NCBI GenBank assembly: GCA_032622095.1
Contig: CP136061.1
Span: forward strand, 25,298,991-25,362,990
Direction of reading: 5' to 3'
DNA: 64,000 nt
Origin: Siphonodentalium dalli
Lineage: Eukaryota > Mollusca > Scaphopoda > Gadilida > Siphonodentaliidae
Below are positions 20,201 to 34,143 of the stretch, piece by piece. The notes below the pieces were generated by a model. That model saw only the letters and a list, made by a program, of their open reading frames with translations, was not told the origin of the DNA and did no database searches. Numbering within the stretch: position 1 is the stretch's first letter; each line of letters starts with the position of its first letter. The position numbers and the translations under genes are program-made.

Positions 20201-23200
20201 ATATAATGTTCCATTAGATTTTCATAAATTTGGCATGGATTGGAATTGAATTATCAAGGCTCAGACATGTTCCAGCGCTTAAGAATCACAAATGGACATT
20301 CCCTGTAATGATTTCAAAATGAAAGACACAAATTATTGATATAACAGCCTCATTCTCGTAGAAAGGTAGTTCAAGTATTTATCCACATATTTCGATACCT
20401 GGAAAAATTCCAAATTGAATATTATTAGGTGTATTTTGGAATGCAAACTGCCAAGGGCTTGAACGCCTGAACTATACCTTTATTTCGGCTAAAAGAGTAT
20501 TGATAGACAGCGTATGTTAAATTGTGTAAGTTATTTTGTTCTTAACTCAGTCCAAGATCCAAATAAACAAAAAATAAACAAAAAACACTTACAAATGTAA
20601 ATGATCAAAATTAGTGGGAATTGATTCACAGATTCATATACCTTAAATTGTCCAAGTTCTCCATTGTGTGCACATATGTCTCATCCCATGTGTACTCCAC
20701 TGAAAATAATTAGAAATAATGAAAGCTTTGAATTGGACATAGCCTTATTAAGGTATCTCATATTTTTTAACCTATATCGAGGGTTTTATTAAGTACCTGA
20801 CTAGTGAACAGGATATTTACATAACTGGCACCAAATCGACGGTCTGTACATGTGTGAGAAGGGACTCCCCACTGAGCAAGCAACCAAATGTTAGCATTTA
20901 CATATTTATTGTTAAGCAGTGAACCTCTTTGTATGAGATACCACATTTTAATAGCAAAAAAATACACCAAAAACATTTGAACCCTGTTGGCATCATATTG
21001 AATCCTCCGCGCTCACAACAAATCCTCGATCGGTTAAGTCATGTGTATTTGTGAACATAACTACTTTGAACAAGATTATTCTCGATTCATCACCCTACTG
21101 AACTTTAACAACCAGTAAATCTACATATAAATAATAAGAGCATCGTTTGTTGCTGGCAAAATATGGGTGTGGTAATTCCAACAAGCAGGGCTGGGGTCTA
21201 GAAAATTCAGTAGGGCTATTAATAGTCCTCCCAGATTTAGCTAGGAGGGCTATAGACCTCCTCAACTTTTATTTATTATTTGTTATACCTTAGTTACTAC
21301 TGCCCTTAATTTGTCAATTTTTTACATTTAACTTCTTCTAAATTAGTTTTGTTATGTAGACCAACAAAATGTCCAGAGTTGTAAATGTCAAATCCAATAT
21401 ATGTACACTTGAATAGAGTTACAAATGACTGCTTTATTTGTCTAAGTAATCCATTTTCCATCACCAATGACAAGACCGCTTTCGCAGATTGCTCCTTCCA
21501 GCAGTCAAGTCGCTCAGTATAGATTTACTGAGTGTTTGCAATTGGGGACATAGATAATAATTTCTCAACTTTAATTGAATAACATTGTAAACAAGAATAT
21601 TCATTTGACATCTGTCGCAGAGATCACGCATGCGCACACTGCACAATTTAAATCTTTACAATTTTGATGCAGTGAAACACGATAAAATAACTAAATAAAT
21701 TTCCTATTGTTGACGAGGCAGCTATAAAAAGCCCTCCTTGAGATTTCCAGGCCTGGCAAAGGGCCATAACTCTGGAAAATTGGTGGGCGGAACCTGAATT
21801 GGAATCTGTTATTTTGGGTTAGTAAGCTCAGATACCAAATTTCATTCCATTTAGTTCAGACTTATTGAAGTTATCATGTGGAAACAAAAAAGTGAAAGGA
21901 TGGACAGATGGACAGACTACTAATAACATAATACATCCCAATCTTAAAAATGGGCGTGGGCGAGGAGGCGGTATATTTATTACCTTTGTCCTTTTTATTG
22001 GATTGTGATTCTGTCCTCACAACTTCATCAACTGACCATTTCTGAACAGTGACAATGTTTACATCTGAAATATTTATTAAACTTTTTCATATATTTGTCA
22101 GATTCACTTGATATTGTGGCCAATTGAGCGATCACAATTGATAACAAAGCGTAAAATATTTGTAAAAATTGAGGAGGGCTATAGCCCAGTTAGGGAAATT
22201 GAGGCAGATGGATTTTGGTCCTCCTGGAATTTCAGGCACTCCAGCAGTGCAATAAAACAATGATTTAAGTCTATTTTAATTTGAAATAAAAGGCCGTCTG
22301 GCCACAGTGTCCCCCGAAAAAGTGGCTTCATTGGGGGCATCAGCTTTTCTGAAAAAAATATCAAGGACCCTAAATCCGATACTATATTTCAGAACAATCC
22401 AACCAGTGTCCCATGTAATGGTGGATAATAAACTATCATACTAAATTTGATTCAGATATGATCACACAAACTAAAGTTATCATCCGGAAACCAGAAAATT
22501 ACAAGATTCTGAGTCGAAAAAGGACCATAACTCTCGCAAAAATGGGCGGAGCAAACCCATATTCGAACTTGATCTTTATTTGGGTCTGATAAACTCACAT
22601 ACCAAATTTACTTTTGATCTAATAACCGAAACTAAAGTTATCATCCGGAAACCATTTCCGGACGCACAGACCGACAGACACCGGCTATTTTAATAGTCCC
22701 ACGAATTTTTTTTTCCGGGGGACAACTAACTAGAGCAGGAGTGGGATACTCATATTCATTGTCACACATACATTTTAGCATCAAAGAATTACATTGCAAT
22801 GTCACATAAAAATTCACTGTAGTTAATGAAATGACACATTTCCTTAATAAAAATAAAAGAGCTCAAATTTACAATGTCGAGCATGGGGTATCACAATAAC
22901 ATAGGGTTTTGGATGCAGATTAATCATTTTAATAAAGCAATTTACAGTAAAATCACACAATACTTACTGGAAAGCGGAGTGATAATCTCCTGAAGCATTT
23001 TGCGTGATTTCCCTCCCAACTCTTCAGCTCGTTTCAGCTTTCTCAGAAGTGAACAATCTTAAAAGTAATAATATATGTTGTAGTGCATACATTCAAAACG
23101 ATTATGATCTATTGACTTCATAATAAACACATGCGGATATTCAATCCTCGGAATTGGCCACAGCAATAAGCAATGATATGGGAAAAGACGTGGCATAATG

Positions 23201-26200
23201 TGGAATCTAACATGCCACTAGGGCCGTAACGATTCACAACTTCATGATTTCGATTCACAATTTTTGCCTGACAATTCGATGCACATCAAGATGCAGCTAC
23301 TCTGGAGTATGACATCAGAATCATAAATGAGAGATTTGATGCTGAATTATAGAGTATACTGTTATGTACTATTAAAGACAATGCACATGACACAAATTAT
23401 TGGAATTTATGGGTCACTCACATTTATATAAGAGAATGCACTGGAATATGATCTGTAATGCTGCACCACCACAGCATTGGGTTAAATGTGAAAATATGAC
23501 CTGGACATGGAATTCTTGGTCAAGAGATTCCAATTTAAGTTTACGATGATAATGTATCAAATTCTACCCATAACAGCCATCAAGATAAATACCTCACTGC
23601 TGACCCAATATTTTGGACCAATTTAAACCAAATGTGGTGTGCTGACTCGAGATACCCTTGGCGGAGTTATAATGGTGTTAGTTTTTCAAATTTTGTTAAT
23701 TTTGAAAAACAAAATGTTTTTAATTATTTAAAAAAATATATTTTACAATTTTGTTTGTTATTTATTTATATATTTATTTATTTGGTTAAAGACACGGTTG
23801 GCCTTGGCGGTGGGTATCCTGTGAAAATATCTCCACCCGTCAAAAACCGCCACAAACAGAAGGAACATCAAAATGTAGATATACTTTGTCCGTATACAAA
23901 TAAGAAATATCGCATAAACAGTATGTTATGGTCATATGTTTGACCATTGTTATGTAAACAAAAGCACAAAAAGTTACTTTTCTGGTGTTTGTTTATATTA
24001 TGATGGTAAACATAAAGAGCGTTATTTGTTGGTGAATACCTGATATGGAACTAATAAAGAGCGTTTATGCCATTTGTGTGTGATTGGCCAGTAACATTGT
24101 GCTGTCTTCTGTAACACAATCAGGCTCTTGCTTAGGTAAAATATAGTAGGTCTTTATGATAACATGTTGTTTACGCGATGGTCATGGTATATATGAACGG
24201 AAATGTATGCGTTTTAATGTTTTTCTGTTTACGGTGTTTGGAACAAATATGAATATTTTCGACAATTAAGGCCGCACGTGCCTTTAAATTGAGGAATTAA
24301 ATCTAATTTTTTTTAGAGTGAATATTTTTTTGAAAAAGGGCCATAACTCAGTTAAAAATAGATTGATCAAACCCATATTCGAACTCGATCTGTCTTTTGT
24401 GCTGACATATTCATACACAAAATTTGGCTCTGATCAGATAGAAAATATTTGAGTTATCGCACCATGCATAAAGTGTCTACAGACACACAGAAGGACGGAC
24501 TAACGATGAGTGGTCAATACGGACAACAACACTATGTTTACCATACTATGGTACCGGTATGGGTAAACATAAAAACTGTGCCATTTGTATTTATCGGAAT
24601 TTTGGTACCATAAACGTTTCTGAGTGACGACACCTAGATTTTCTTCACATGGCCCACGGTTGCAACTAAAAAATTGCACAAACGAAATAATCTCAAATTT
24701 ATCGAAAACATCCTCAGCATAGGTATGTTTTGAGATACCTCCGACATATATTAAACTGTATATATAATGTTGGGTTCCAAATGAGCCATGTGTGTTGAAT
24801 TAAAGGCATGAAATAATTACTTTCTCATGTTTTGATTGAAGTGAAATTTTAGTCCCTAGTTGTAGAGTACAAGCCTCCGAAATTAATTTGGCAGCAACAC
24901 CTATTATCATCATATGCTTAGTAATAATTCTTTTGACCGAACAATATTTTCGGTTCATTTTTCTTGTTGCCAAATCATAAATCTTATAATTAATGAAACA
25001 ATTTAATTTATGGTGCAAGTAGATACCGCAACAATCATAGCTCACTCGATACGTCATATTTATTAAAATAGCCGTACCCAGTTTGTGTCTTATTTTGTGA
25101 GCATAGTGGAGCAATCCATCGACAAGAAGATCCAGTTTGTTCTCCGATGTCATTTCCTTTGTTATCGATGAAAATTTCACAAGAAAAGACCACAGACGTT
25201 CCATGCATTCACCATCTGTTACTCCTAAATGTTCTGTGCGTTTGGGATTAAACAGAATCTGAAATGAAAGATCCAATTTATTTATATTTAAATAAGTACA
25301 ATTATTAAAGGCACCATAGATGGAACTCAGTATTATACTGTAGTTTCTACTGCATCCCCTAGGCTTAGTTGTAAACAAAACTATTGTTGGTTATTTGACA
25401 CAAACACTGAACATTAAAACTGAGAAACAAGTTTACAGAGTTTACCAATAATTTCCTCAATATTAACTGGTATAGTCAGAGATGAAACTACTCAAATGTG
25501 TAACACATAGTGTCTGACACTGACAACTTAAAATTCAAATATGTGTATACCTGAAAATGCAATAATTAATTCCCTAAAATCTTTTTATTCTATCGGTCTG
25601 GGTATAGTTGTTTTAAATAAAATTAAAGTTACCTGACATGCCATCTTATGCCCATAACAATGGAAGGCTGGTATTGCCAGTGATACTTTTTTCAGAAGAT
25701 CTGGGTAGTTTTTCTGCAAAAGAAAAGTTTAAAGTGATATTAATATAACAAGAATATTCTACAGTGGCAATGAGCATTTCAACTTATATCATCATTAATC
25801 ATTTTAGTATCAATCAAAAGATTACTACCAGTAAGATTGACAAAATGTTACCAGGCTTGTGACTGGTATATCATATATGTTAAGATGCAAATTTGGTTGC
25901 CATCTTTAAAACTTTACATGCTATACAAGAAATTCAAAGTGAGTGGTCTTTATTCATTTTAATTGAAATTACATAGAGCTTCAACTTTTGGCTAAAATGT
26001 TAACTGATTTGTGTATAACTCGAAAATCAATGGTCATATCTGGGTCTGATATTAAAAGTACATTTGTAATCATTCTGTCTTTAATTATCCCCCTCAACAC
26101 TTCCTTTGTTCTTGATAGGTTTTGACTTATCTACTATATATCTTGGGACTTCTGTCTGTCTGTCTGTTTGTCTGTTAGCAATGGCTGTGAAAACAGCCGG

Positions 26201-29200
26201 ACGGATTTCGATGAAATTTTATACCTAGGGGTACTTTTGTCCGGGAAGTGTTTTGGACGGGTCAAATTGTGATCCCGACCTGACCTTGACCTTCAAAATG
26301 GTCAATTCAAGGTAAAATCAGGTAAAACTGCTGGACGAGACGAAATTTTATACCTAGGAGTACTTTTGTCCGGGGAGTGTTTTGGGTGGGTCCTTCAAAA
26401 TGGTAAATTCAAGGTCAAAATCGCGCCTTTTGATGGATAGCCTTTCAACGGGTGTATCCACTTGAAAATTGGTATCTGAAGTCTGGATTAAAGTAGAGGG
26501 GAAACAGCCCGGATGAAGTCGGACCCACCAGCTAGTCTTATCTATATTGGATGCAATTAATTCATAATCATAATATAAATATGCTTACCTTGAGGTATTT
26601 CTTTAAAACACATGCTATATCATACATAATTATGATCTTCATATCCTTATTCTCCGAACAAAGCTTTTGTAGTATGTACACAGAGTATCCAAGCCTAAAA
26701 TAAATTGATATAAAAATTACTCATGGACAATTTCTTTGAAATTTGATAATCGCAGATAAATAAAAGTACCAAATGTTGTAATAAACTTAACGAGAATCAT
26801 GGGCATGATCCATTTTGTGCACGGAAATCTATTTTATGAAAAATTATAAAACAATGACATCAGTGTTTGTTAAATACTTGGAATAAATAATAATTTAAAG
26901 CAATTCTGCCCAACTGAAATAAATCCTTCATTATGCTGACAAACAATTTGGATCAATAATAAGCTTTTTTCCTAGAGCTTCACGGTTTTTCGGTATTTAG
27001 TCATATCGAGATATAATTTTTTCGAAAAAAAATGGATAGTCGGTATATCGTGGGTGACGATATCCCAATTATTTAGTCGTTTTATTTTATTTAAAATGGG
27101 CAAAAACGTATAAATCTTAGTTGAAATGTCTTCCTATAAGCAAGGAGACAAAGATACCAATCAAGGAGACAAAGACACAGATGTGTTGGATCAAGTACTA
27201 CCGGCGTTTCTTTGTTTTACCACAAGGGTTGTATCAGTAATTGAATGATGTCAACGCCTTCGTTCATGCGCCTCATCAGAGTTTGTTGTCGGAAATAATA
27301 AAACAATTTCATTGCGTGTACATCAAAGCCATAATCCAATGTCCTCACAGCTTATTAATTCGTGATCACAGCTCATTGAAGTTTGTTTTTACAAGCGCTA
27401 ACGTTTGTACACGTGGTGTCGACACATCACGCCATTGTTGGTTTACTTACACCCTGGCCAGTGTGAGAAACGTAATATGCCGATGGCGATATAATCGCAA
27501 TGATGTATTGTAGGCCACGTCAGGCACTAAATAGTCTCAGCTAGAATTTCAAGTCCGGTCAATTATTGGCCCTAAGTGTGCATGTTTGAAACCAGAAAAA
27601 GTAAATATGTTGTAATTCTTGGCGGCAAACATGTAGACATTCTCCTCATTGTTATGTGTAATAGACATTTCTGTAATCGTAAGCTACGCCCTGGCAATTT
27701 ATGAACGTAAGCGACACACCCATTAGTTTTCCCATTTCTGTGTTGACGCTGACTCTATGACGCTCGTTGCTCTGCTTTGTTTGCCGACATGACTGCGAAC
27801 AGTAAAGCGACGTAGCCCCATACAGCCAGTGTCTAGTAAAATTTTGTGTTGGATGCGAATGGGTTCGTCATAAATGCGAAATAATTCAGAAGATTTTGAC
27901 GAATACAAATTTCCCACGGTATTTAGTCATATCGCGATATATTTTTTCAATACCGTAGTCGGTATAACTTGAGTCAATATCGTTAAGCTCTATTTTTTCC
28001 AGATATACTATCTTATGCATGTGCAGTGTCTAGAGACAGGTCTCACAGAACAAGCATAAATTACATATAGACTTATGTCATTGCTGCATACAAAGAATTA
28101 AGCCAATCATTTTCTCACTTTTCACCAACTCGAAGATTCATGAAGAACATTGGCATCTCGTGTCTGCATGCAGATCCAAACACTGCTGTCTCGTCCAACT
28201 TTTTGTTCTTTCCTTTCGATCTGATGGTGCTCCCAGCTTGAAAAGAATTGCACTCCTGTAACAATGTGATCAATATTGTAATATGACATTCACTGTGAGT
28301 TAGTTGTAAGGCCAAAATGAATAATATTCTTGTTTCGCCTTTCGTATCCCAAAACAATTAGGAACGGGCATAGTCTATGATTTTATTTTAATTAACCCTA
28401 CCTCGTACTTCCAGTTAAAAAGAAACAATGAAATTTTTTTCAGAACACCAATAAAATGAAAGTAGGTCGGACAAAAATGAACACCATGCGAGAATTAGTC
28501 TCTGCCTTCTCAATATACATGACATCATGCAAGTTCAGAATGTTGATTTATATGCTACCGGTATATGCAAATATTTAAAGCAGCAATTAGATTGCAGTAT
28601 ACAAAGTTTCTGTATTTAAAGAGTATATGGCAGTGACCAAAAACATTGATAATGTGTAAGTTCCAATACTATTCATGATTATAACATGATGAGTTATCAG
28701 TGTTACATACATAGTTCAACTTAGAAGTACTTTGCAACATACCTGGCCAACATCTCCAGACTCAGTCGAACATTTATCAATAAAAGCATCAACAAGATCT
28801 TGATCTTGGAAATAATGTCCTAGATGCTTTGCAAAACCTGGTGATTTGCCAGCAGATGCCTTTCGAACAAGCTGAAAATCTGCATCGAGTGAGTATACTT
28901 TTGTTGTTGTCTGAAACAAGATGAACAAAATATAAATGCTTTACAGAGGCATGGAATAGATCTAGACAGAACAGCACAGAATGTGAATATTATCGTACAA
29001 ATTTGTTGTTGCCACTTTTACAACAAGGGCCATCAGAATTAAAAATTGAGACAGACAGACAGATTCACAGAGCTCATTTCTATATCCCCGGCCAAACGTC
29101 ATTTGCGGGGGATAATGAACTAAAGAACAATCTAATTTTGGACCATAATATGCTCATTTCAGTAAAACACTTGAAAACTGCTAAATTATTGACAAACTTT

Positions 29201-32200
29201 AGTGCTTGATGATCATAATCTAGAATGATAAGATTGTAAATCAAGAGTACCAGTTTTCAAAGGTAACTAATATAAAAACTCACATCGAAGCATGCCGGGC
29301 ATGTAGTTCCATCATCAGTAGCAGATAGTGTTGTGGAAGGATAGCGTAGCCTATACCGATATTGCCGATATTGAACAAGACATTCATCAATAAGAACTCT
29401 GTATATGTCATTAATCTAAACGACAAAGAGAACATTTAGCCTTATTCTTCAAAGGAAAATTACACATACTGTACTATAATATGTTCGAGCACTATGAAAC
29501 TCACTAGTAAAAAATGTAAAAAAAATTCCCCTTCTGTTTATGTGGGGAATTTGAGACAACTTACCACTATCTCTTTGAATGTACATTTTATCAAGAGCCC
29601 AGAAGAGAACTATATGACTCCCTACCAAACGTTGCCTTATCTGAGAATACACTAATGCAGGGGTCAAGGGAGCTTAGTCTTCGCGAAAACAAACAAATAT
29701 TTAATGCAGTACAGACATATATTATGAAAACAAAAAGATTTCCATGATCTGTATGGGTAACAAATTGCTTTGGATTCCGGCCGCGTTATGCGGCAGCACG
29801 ATGTTCCCCATTATATATGTAGTACTAAATGTCTTCCGATAACAATTATTTTGTAAGTTACTTACATGTCACTATCCTGTATATACGTGAAATGATTCTA
29901 CATGAAGAATGCAGCGATATTCACAGTGAACACCATTGAAATAGGAATTGGCCATTGCGATTGACCCCCTCCCATGGAGCCTGACGCATGCATATCACTA
30001 CGAGCATAATTTTCATCACGCAGCAACTAAATTATTGAAAACTCTGCCCCTCCACTTTCTCACTCTCTCTCATTCTCTCTCTCTCTCTTTCTCTCTCCCT
30101 ATCTCTCTCTCTGCCTCCTGTTATCCCCAACACTATCTTCCCGCTGTTTCCATCCCCAACTCAAACTTAGTTACTTCTCCTTTAAAAAAACATTATTTAT
30201 ATCCTTTCCCGTCTGATCGATACCCCTCCCTCACTTATTGAGGAAGGGGCATGTCGCCAAAGAGGAGAAGACTTCATATAAGCCCTCGGGCTTGTTGTCT
30301 GATCCTCATTTCCATACATTTATCTCTTATATGTTATATATTTATGTCACTTGTGTATTATGTGTATTATGTTTGGATTTGGAAATAAAAATATGTTTAC
30401 ACTAAACTCACTAGTACCTCACTCTTCATTATACACAACATGTTAACCTTATAGTATTGTCATTGTCATGTGAATTACTGTAAACTAGAGTTTAATTCCA
30501 GGAACGGGAATTTCCCGGTTCCAGGGTTCCACACTCATTCCCGTTTACCAAGAATATGATTTGTAGGAACCGGGAATGGGGTGCAATGTTAACCTTGGTT
30601 TATCATACGTCAGTGAACACCAACGGCACATAATTTCATTTAATTTGTCCATAACCGCACACAGTATATATGTTATATATCTGCAAATTCTACGTAAAGT
30701 GTGAGTAGCATTGCCCCCCGCTATAGTCTAAGGGTTATAATGACCTAAGGATGTTTGGTCTCATGTGCCCATGCAGCCATGACCACATGACACGAGCTCG
30801 CGATTCACGACGTAGTGCCATGCACGTTTGTGGGATGAAACTTTTACAAAGTATATTAGTGATTGGCGGTATTTAAGCATAAAAATACCGCGGTAATCCT
30901 AAAATAATACTGTGGTCTACGGTATTACCGATTATTTAAACTAATCCCTTAAAACCCCCGTTTAGTAGCATTCGTTTGGTGCACAGGTCGACTGTTTATG
31001 GAGGAAAATCTAATCGCTACACAGATTACATAATATAAGGAAATTTACGCTCCGTTTTATTAAATTATGGATTGCAATCAATGAATGTATCATTATCTGC
31101 ATGCATGGATTCATGAGCTGATCTTAAATACAGGTAATAATTGCTATTTATGCAACTTAATGCAAGCATCATTCAGTGAAGTCGGATACACCCTTGGAAG
31201 AGCTTTGAAACAGTCCACAACTGACAGTGCCGACTTGCAGAGCACGAACTGTGACGTTGATATTAGAATGTTCTGCCGGGTGTGAATAACTTAAGAATAA
31301 GTACAAGGATTTTATTAAATGTCGAGAAATAAAGTGTATTACTTCCAAAGTATTTAACTTCTAGAACTATTATTGAATTATTATAAATCATACTTTTAAA
31401 TCCCGGTTTATGAATGTGATCAATTATTTCCACTCGGTAACACCCCCGAAATAATGAGCTGCCCCATGCATTCAGTCGATTAAAAATGCAATCATACCTT
31501 GCAATATAATGTTGGGCTGGGTTTTGTCCCAGGTAGCAAAGGAATACATTTTGTTTGGAAATGACACAGGGAAAGAAGTGACATGAGAGAAGATTGAACA
31601 GTTTTTCCAACTAAAAGATAATGCAACATGGGATGGATACACATAAAGGGCGTTGCATAAACTATTAAACTTGAACACGCCAATCATTGAAACGGACTAG
31701 TCATTTAAAAATTGTCAATGAGCACGTTCATGGGGCACACAACGTAAGTCTTGAAATAAATTTGCGCCAATTTCGCGGATGACTTGGTAAACAGAATTTT
31801 CAGCACTAGTAGCTACTCCAGCCCAATTTACAGCAACGCTGTCTCCTGACACAAACTCGCTACCTCTTAATTATGATTTCGATGAAATGCGGTGTATAGA
31901 AACGAAGTAATTTCTTTATATCCCGACAAAGGAAAACCACAATATACTCGGTAATGTGCCTGTATGACATGTAACCGCGATAATACCGTCTTCAAGGTTT
32001 ACCGATTATGGAAAAGAATGACGGTAACGGTATTGAAAATCTTACCGATTATAAATCGGTATACCGAATTACCGCCCAGCACTAAGGTATATCAACTTAT
32101 AAATCATGACTCAGACTATTCTTAGTGACAAATGCAGACCTATGCAGGTTGTGAGCTTGTGAATGTAAGTGTAGAGTCTTCTGATATAATGCAAGTTATG

Positions 32201-34143
32201 TAACATAGACCTTATGTATAGTACAATGACTTCTATTGCCCTAGACTGACAACTCACTGGGTGACTTAATTGGTGTTGCTCCGAATGTACTTTTCAAGAC
32301 TACATCCGACTCCCAATAAAATAAAGCAATTAGGACACTGCTGTATTGCAAATTAACACACACATTTCATGGAGGTATATATGGACTGTTTCTTTTGTAA
32401 ACTCTTAAGTCAACGTACACTGTTACAAGAGGCAACAAGAAGTTTGCAACGTCGGCAACATTTTGACATTTCGTGTGAAGTTCGGGAAACTGGAATGATG
32501 GTTTTGTGTTTTCCAACTTGTGTTGTGTTACGTTGTATACCATAATGTTGGTCAAGGAGGTCAAATATAACAATTTATAATATCCTTTAATCTAAATTAT
32601 CATTATTATGAGCCATGGTTTCCGGTTCAGAAGGGGTTTCATTCCCGGTTCCTGTGTTTTCAATTCCCGGGCATATATTAAACTCTACTGTAAACATTAG
32701 TGGAAGCAAGTGGAGTTTGATCGTTTAGATCCTCTGAAATTATCATTATGGCAATGGTCAGGATCGAGGGGAAACATTTGATATGTGTATAGATGGGACA
32801 TTTGCTGGATTTTGTAAACCACTATTTTAAACATAGGTGACAACTTGACATTCTAAAAACATTTGTTACTGAGGGCTGATGGAACTAGAGGTGTGACTGT
32901 CCCAATGGGACTACGGATACCCCCCCCCTGTTCTTAAAATACTAAGATGTTTCACATGTCAGTACACATTTAGTTAAAATAATAAAATAACAATTCCCAT
33001 TGCAGGTGTACAACCATAACCCTAATCTTAAACCTATTGAGCGAAAAATGTAGGAATAAAAGCTTGGACAAAATTATGTATGTTGCGAAAAAATTTCTAA
33101 GTCGAAAAAGGGGAATAACTCCACAAAAAAAATGTCGGACAGACGTCATAATCGCAGGTGCACAGGTTCCCATGGTACTAAATATGAGTGCCAAGATTAA
33201 AAAACATTGAACGAAAAATGTAGGAATAAAAGCTCGGATAAAAGTATACATGTTGCGAAAATTTTCTAAGTGGAAAAAGGGGGGATAACTCCACAAAAAA
33301 AAATCCGACAGACGTCATAATCGCAGGTGCACAGGTTCCCATGGTGGTTGATGTCTGTGCCAAGTTTCACGGAAATTGATAAAAAAACGACTGAGAAAAA
33401 ACATATTGTTAACTAGAAAAAGAATGAAATAAATATATACTACAATTTATTAAAAGTGTCACTGACAATATAGCTAAATTTGGAGATGAGATAATGTCAT
33501 ATATTACAATTGAGTGATAAGGAATGTGAAATGTTTAATACCACAGGTCAACCTGAAGAGCCATATGAAATTTGGTATCAATTGGATGCAAAATGTTAGC
33601 TGTAGGGCATGCCGGAGTATGTAATCATGCAAAGAGTGAAAAAAGTATTGGGGATATCATGAACATTCTTTTAAAGATATTCTTTTAAAGATAATGCACG
33701 CTATTCGCGGCAATAAAGGACTTTTAAACAACGATTTGAAATATCCCGAATCAAGTTGAAAAAGGGAATAACTGCACCAAAAAATGTCTGACAGACCTCA
33801 TAACCACAAGTGCATAGGTTCCATGCCTGGCATCCAGCTTTGATAAAATTTATTGAAATAGTAAAGTAAGGAATACATACTCGGAACAAGTTGGCTCATG
33901 CCATGGATGGATGGACAAGCTGATCCCAGAAGTACAAACAATTTGGCTTGACAGATATTGGAAAACGGTATGCTGCCATAAAACTTACCAGCAACATTTG
34001 TATCAGCAACCTCCATTACTGAGTCTGTTGACTGGGAATTAATCCACTGCTGCGTATTTGGTCTACGATAAACTGTTTTTTTTCCGTCCAACATAGATAG
34101 TCACCTTCTGGGAAGGAGGTTTCCTCCTTCTTGTATAAGGCAT
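17239..34143 (-). CDS. KDZ (Kyakuja-Dileera-Zisupton) transposase-family gene, at least 13 exons
   Basis: Minus-strand spliced gene. Twelve exons with GT-AG borders and compatible phases join into 629 codons: 29284-29415, 28743-28910, 28119-28255, 26589-26694, 25633-25713, 25078-25258, 22968-23057, 21984-22064, 20642-20699, 20134-20193, 18301-18488, 17239-17843. KDZ landmarks appear in order: TTCPACFD, VYSLDADFQLVRK, a FQAGSTIRSK...ACRHEMPMFF block, MYDIACVLK, LAIPAFHCYGHK and GVTDGECMERLWS. The presumed catalytic D, D and E lie in SLDAD, YDIAC and DGE. The C-terminus is coiled-coil-like with an acidic serine tail. A likely N-terminal exon (33881-34143, ATG 34143) has a one-base slip in a T8 run at 34076-34083. 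Its phase does not fit the 29284-29415 exon, so at least one exon is unfound. It could be a domesticated or an old autonomous transposase. Confidence 0.8.
18700..18845. repeat. Dispersed repeat, intronic copy
   Basis: Nearly the same 130-140 bp ('agttgcatttttaatacatt', 'tttgacgtagtcagaaag', 'tatagggagctatcaactg') occurs at 16841-16972 inside the TA-flanked element, in the same orientation. Confidence 0.65.
21211..22740. repeat. KDZ-intron dispersed repeats ('gggccataactc' type) and an inverted pair
   Basis: Units beginning 'gggccataactct' and containing 'ataccaaatt', 'aaagttatcat..ggaaac' and 'cagac.gac' occur at about 21755-21935 and 22505-22700, with a related one at 24335-24500. 'aggagggctatag' at about 21246 is inverted at about 22170. 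Similar phrases are common in mollusc DNA. The exon at 21984-22064 lies inside this span. Confidence 0.45.
26130..26535. mobile_element. Helitron-type non-autonomous element, copy 1
   Basis: Begins TCTACTATATATC after an A and ends with an imperfect hairpin (cccggatgaagtcgg) 11 nt before a terminal CTAG followed by T. TC start, 3' hairpin, CTRR end and insertion between A and T are the Helitron hallmarks. It contains a (tctg)n run and internal repeats of 'cttttgtccgg.gagtgtttt'. It lies in the KDZ intron. Confidence 0.75.
26973..27992. mobile_element. hAT-like non-autonomous element with exact 8-bp duplication
   Basis: TTTTTTCC flanks it on both sides (26965-26972, 27993-28000). The ends TAGAGCTTCACGG and gttaagctcta are short inverted repeats. 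Nearby 'ggtatttagtcatatcg' occurs at both ends. An 8-bp duplication is typical of hAT elements. The 1,020-bp interior has no transposase frame I can support. It sits in a KDZ intron. Confidence 0.7.
29520..30400 (+). mobile_element. LINE 3' fragment in KDZ intron
   Basis: The + strand frame ending at TGA 29745-29747 encodes FCLCGEFETTYHYLFEC followed by a short helical tail. This is the Cys/His-rich C-terminus typical of non-LTR retrotransposon RT proteins. About 640 bp of 3' UTR follows, with a CT-rich run at 30060-30115 and AATAAA at 30383-30388. It is 5'-truncated and antisense to the KDZ gene. Confidence 0.6.
30857..32084. mobile_element. hAT-like non-autonomous element, 1.2 kb
   Basis: The terminal inverted repeats TAGTGATTGGCGGTATT and its counterpart ending ttaccgcccagcacta are flanked by AAGTATAT (30849-30856) and AGGTATAT (32085-32092). 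That is an 8-bp duplication with one mismatch. The ends carry many 'taccgattat/ataatcggta' motifs. No transposase frame was seen. Confidence 0.7.
33000..33360. repeat. Tandem repeat, unit about 169 bp
   Basis: Two units end in 'gacagacgtcataatcgc' and 'aggtgcacaggttcccatgg' (near 33176 and 33345). A diverged third lies at about 33763-33836. It is intronic to the KDZ gene. Confidence 0.65.

Noticed and set aside
29948-30241. 97-codon frame rich in Ser and Leu
   Set aside because: It spans a CT-rich microsatellite in a LINE 3' UTR.
31263-31687. Minus-strand frames tested as the missing KDZ exon
   Set aside because: They lie inside the hAT-like element at 30857-32084 and carry no KDZ motif.
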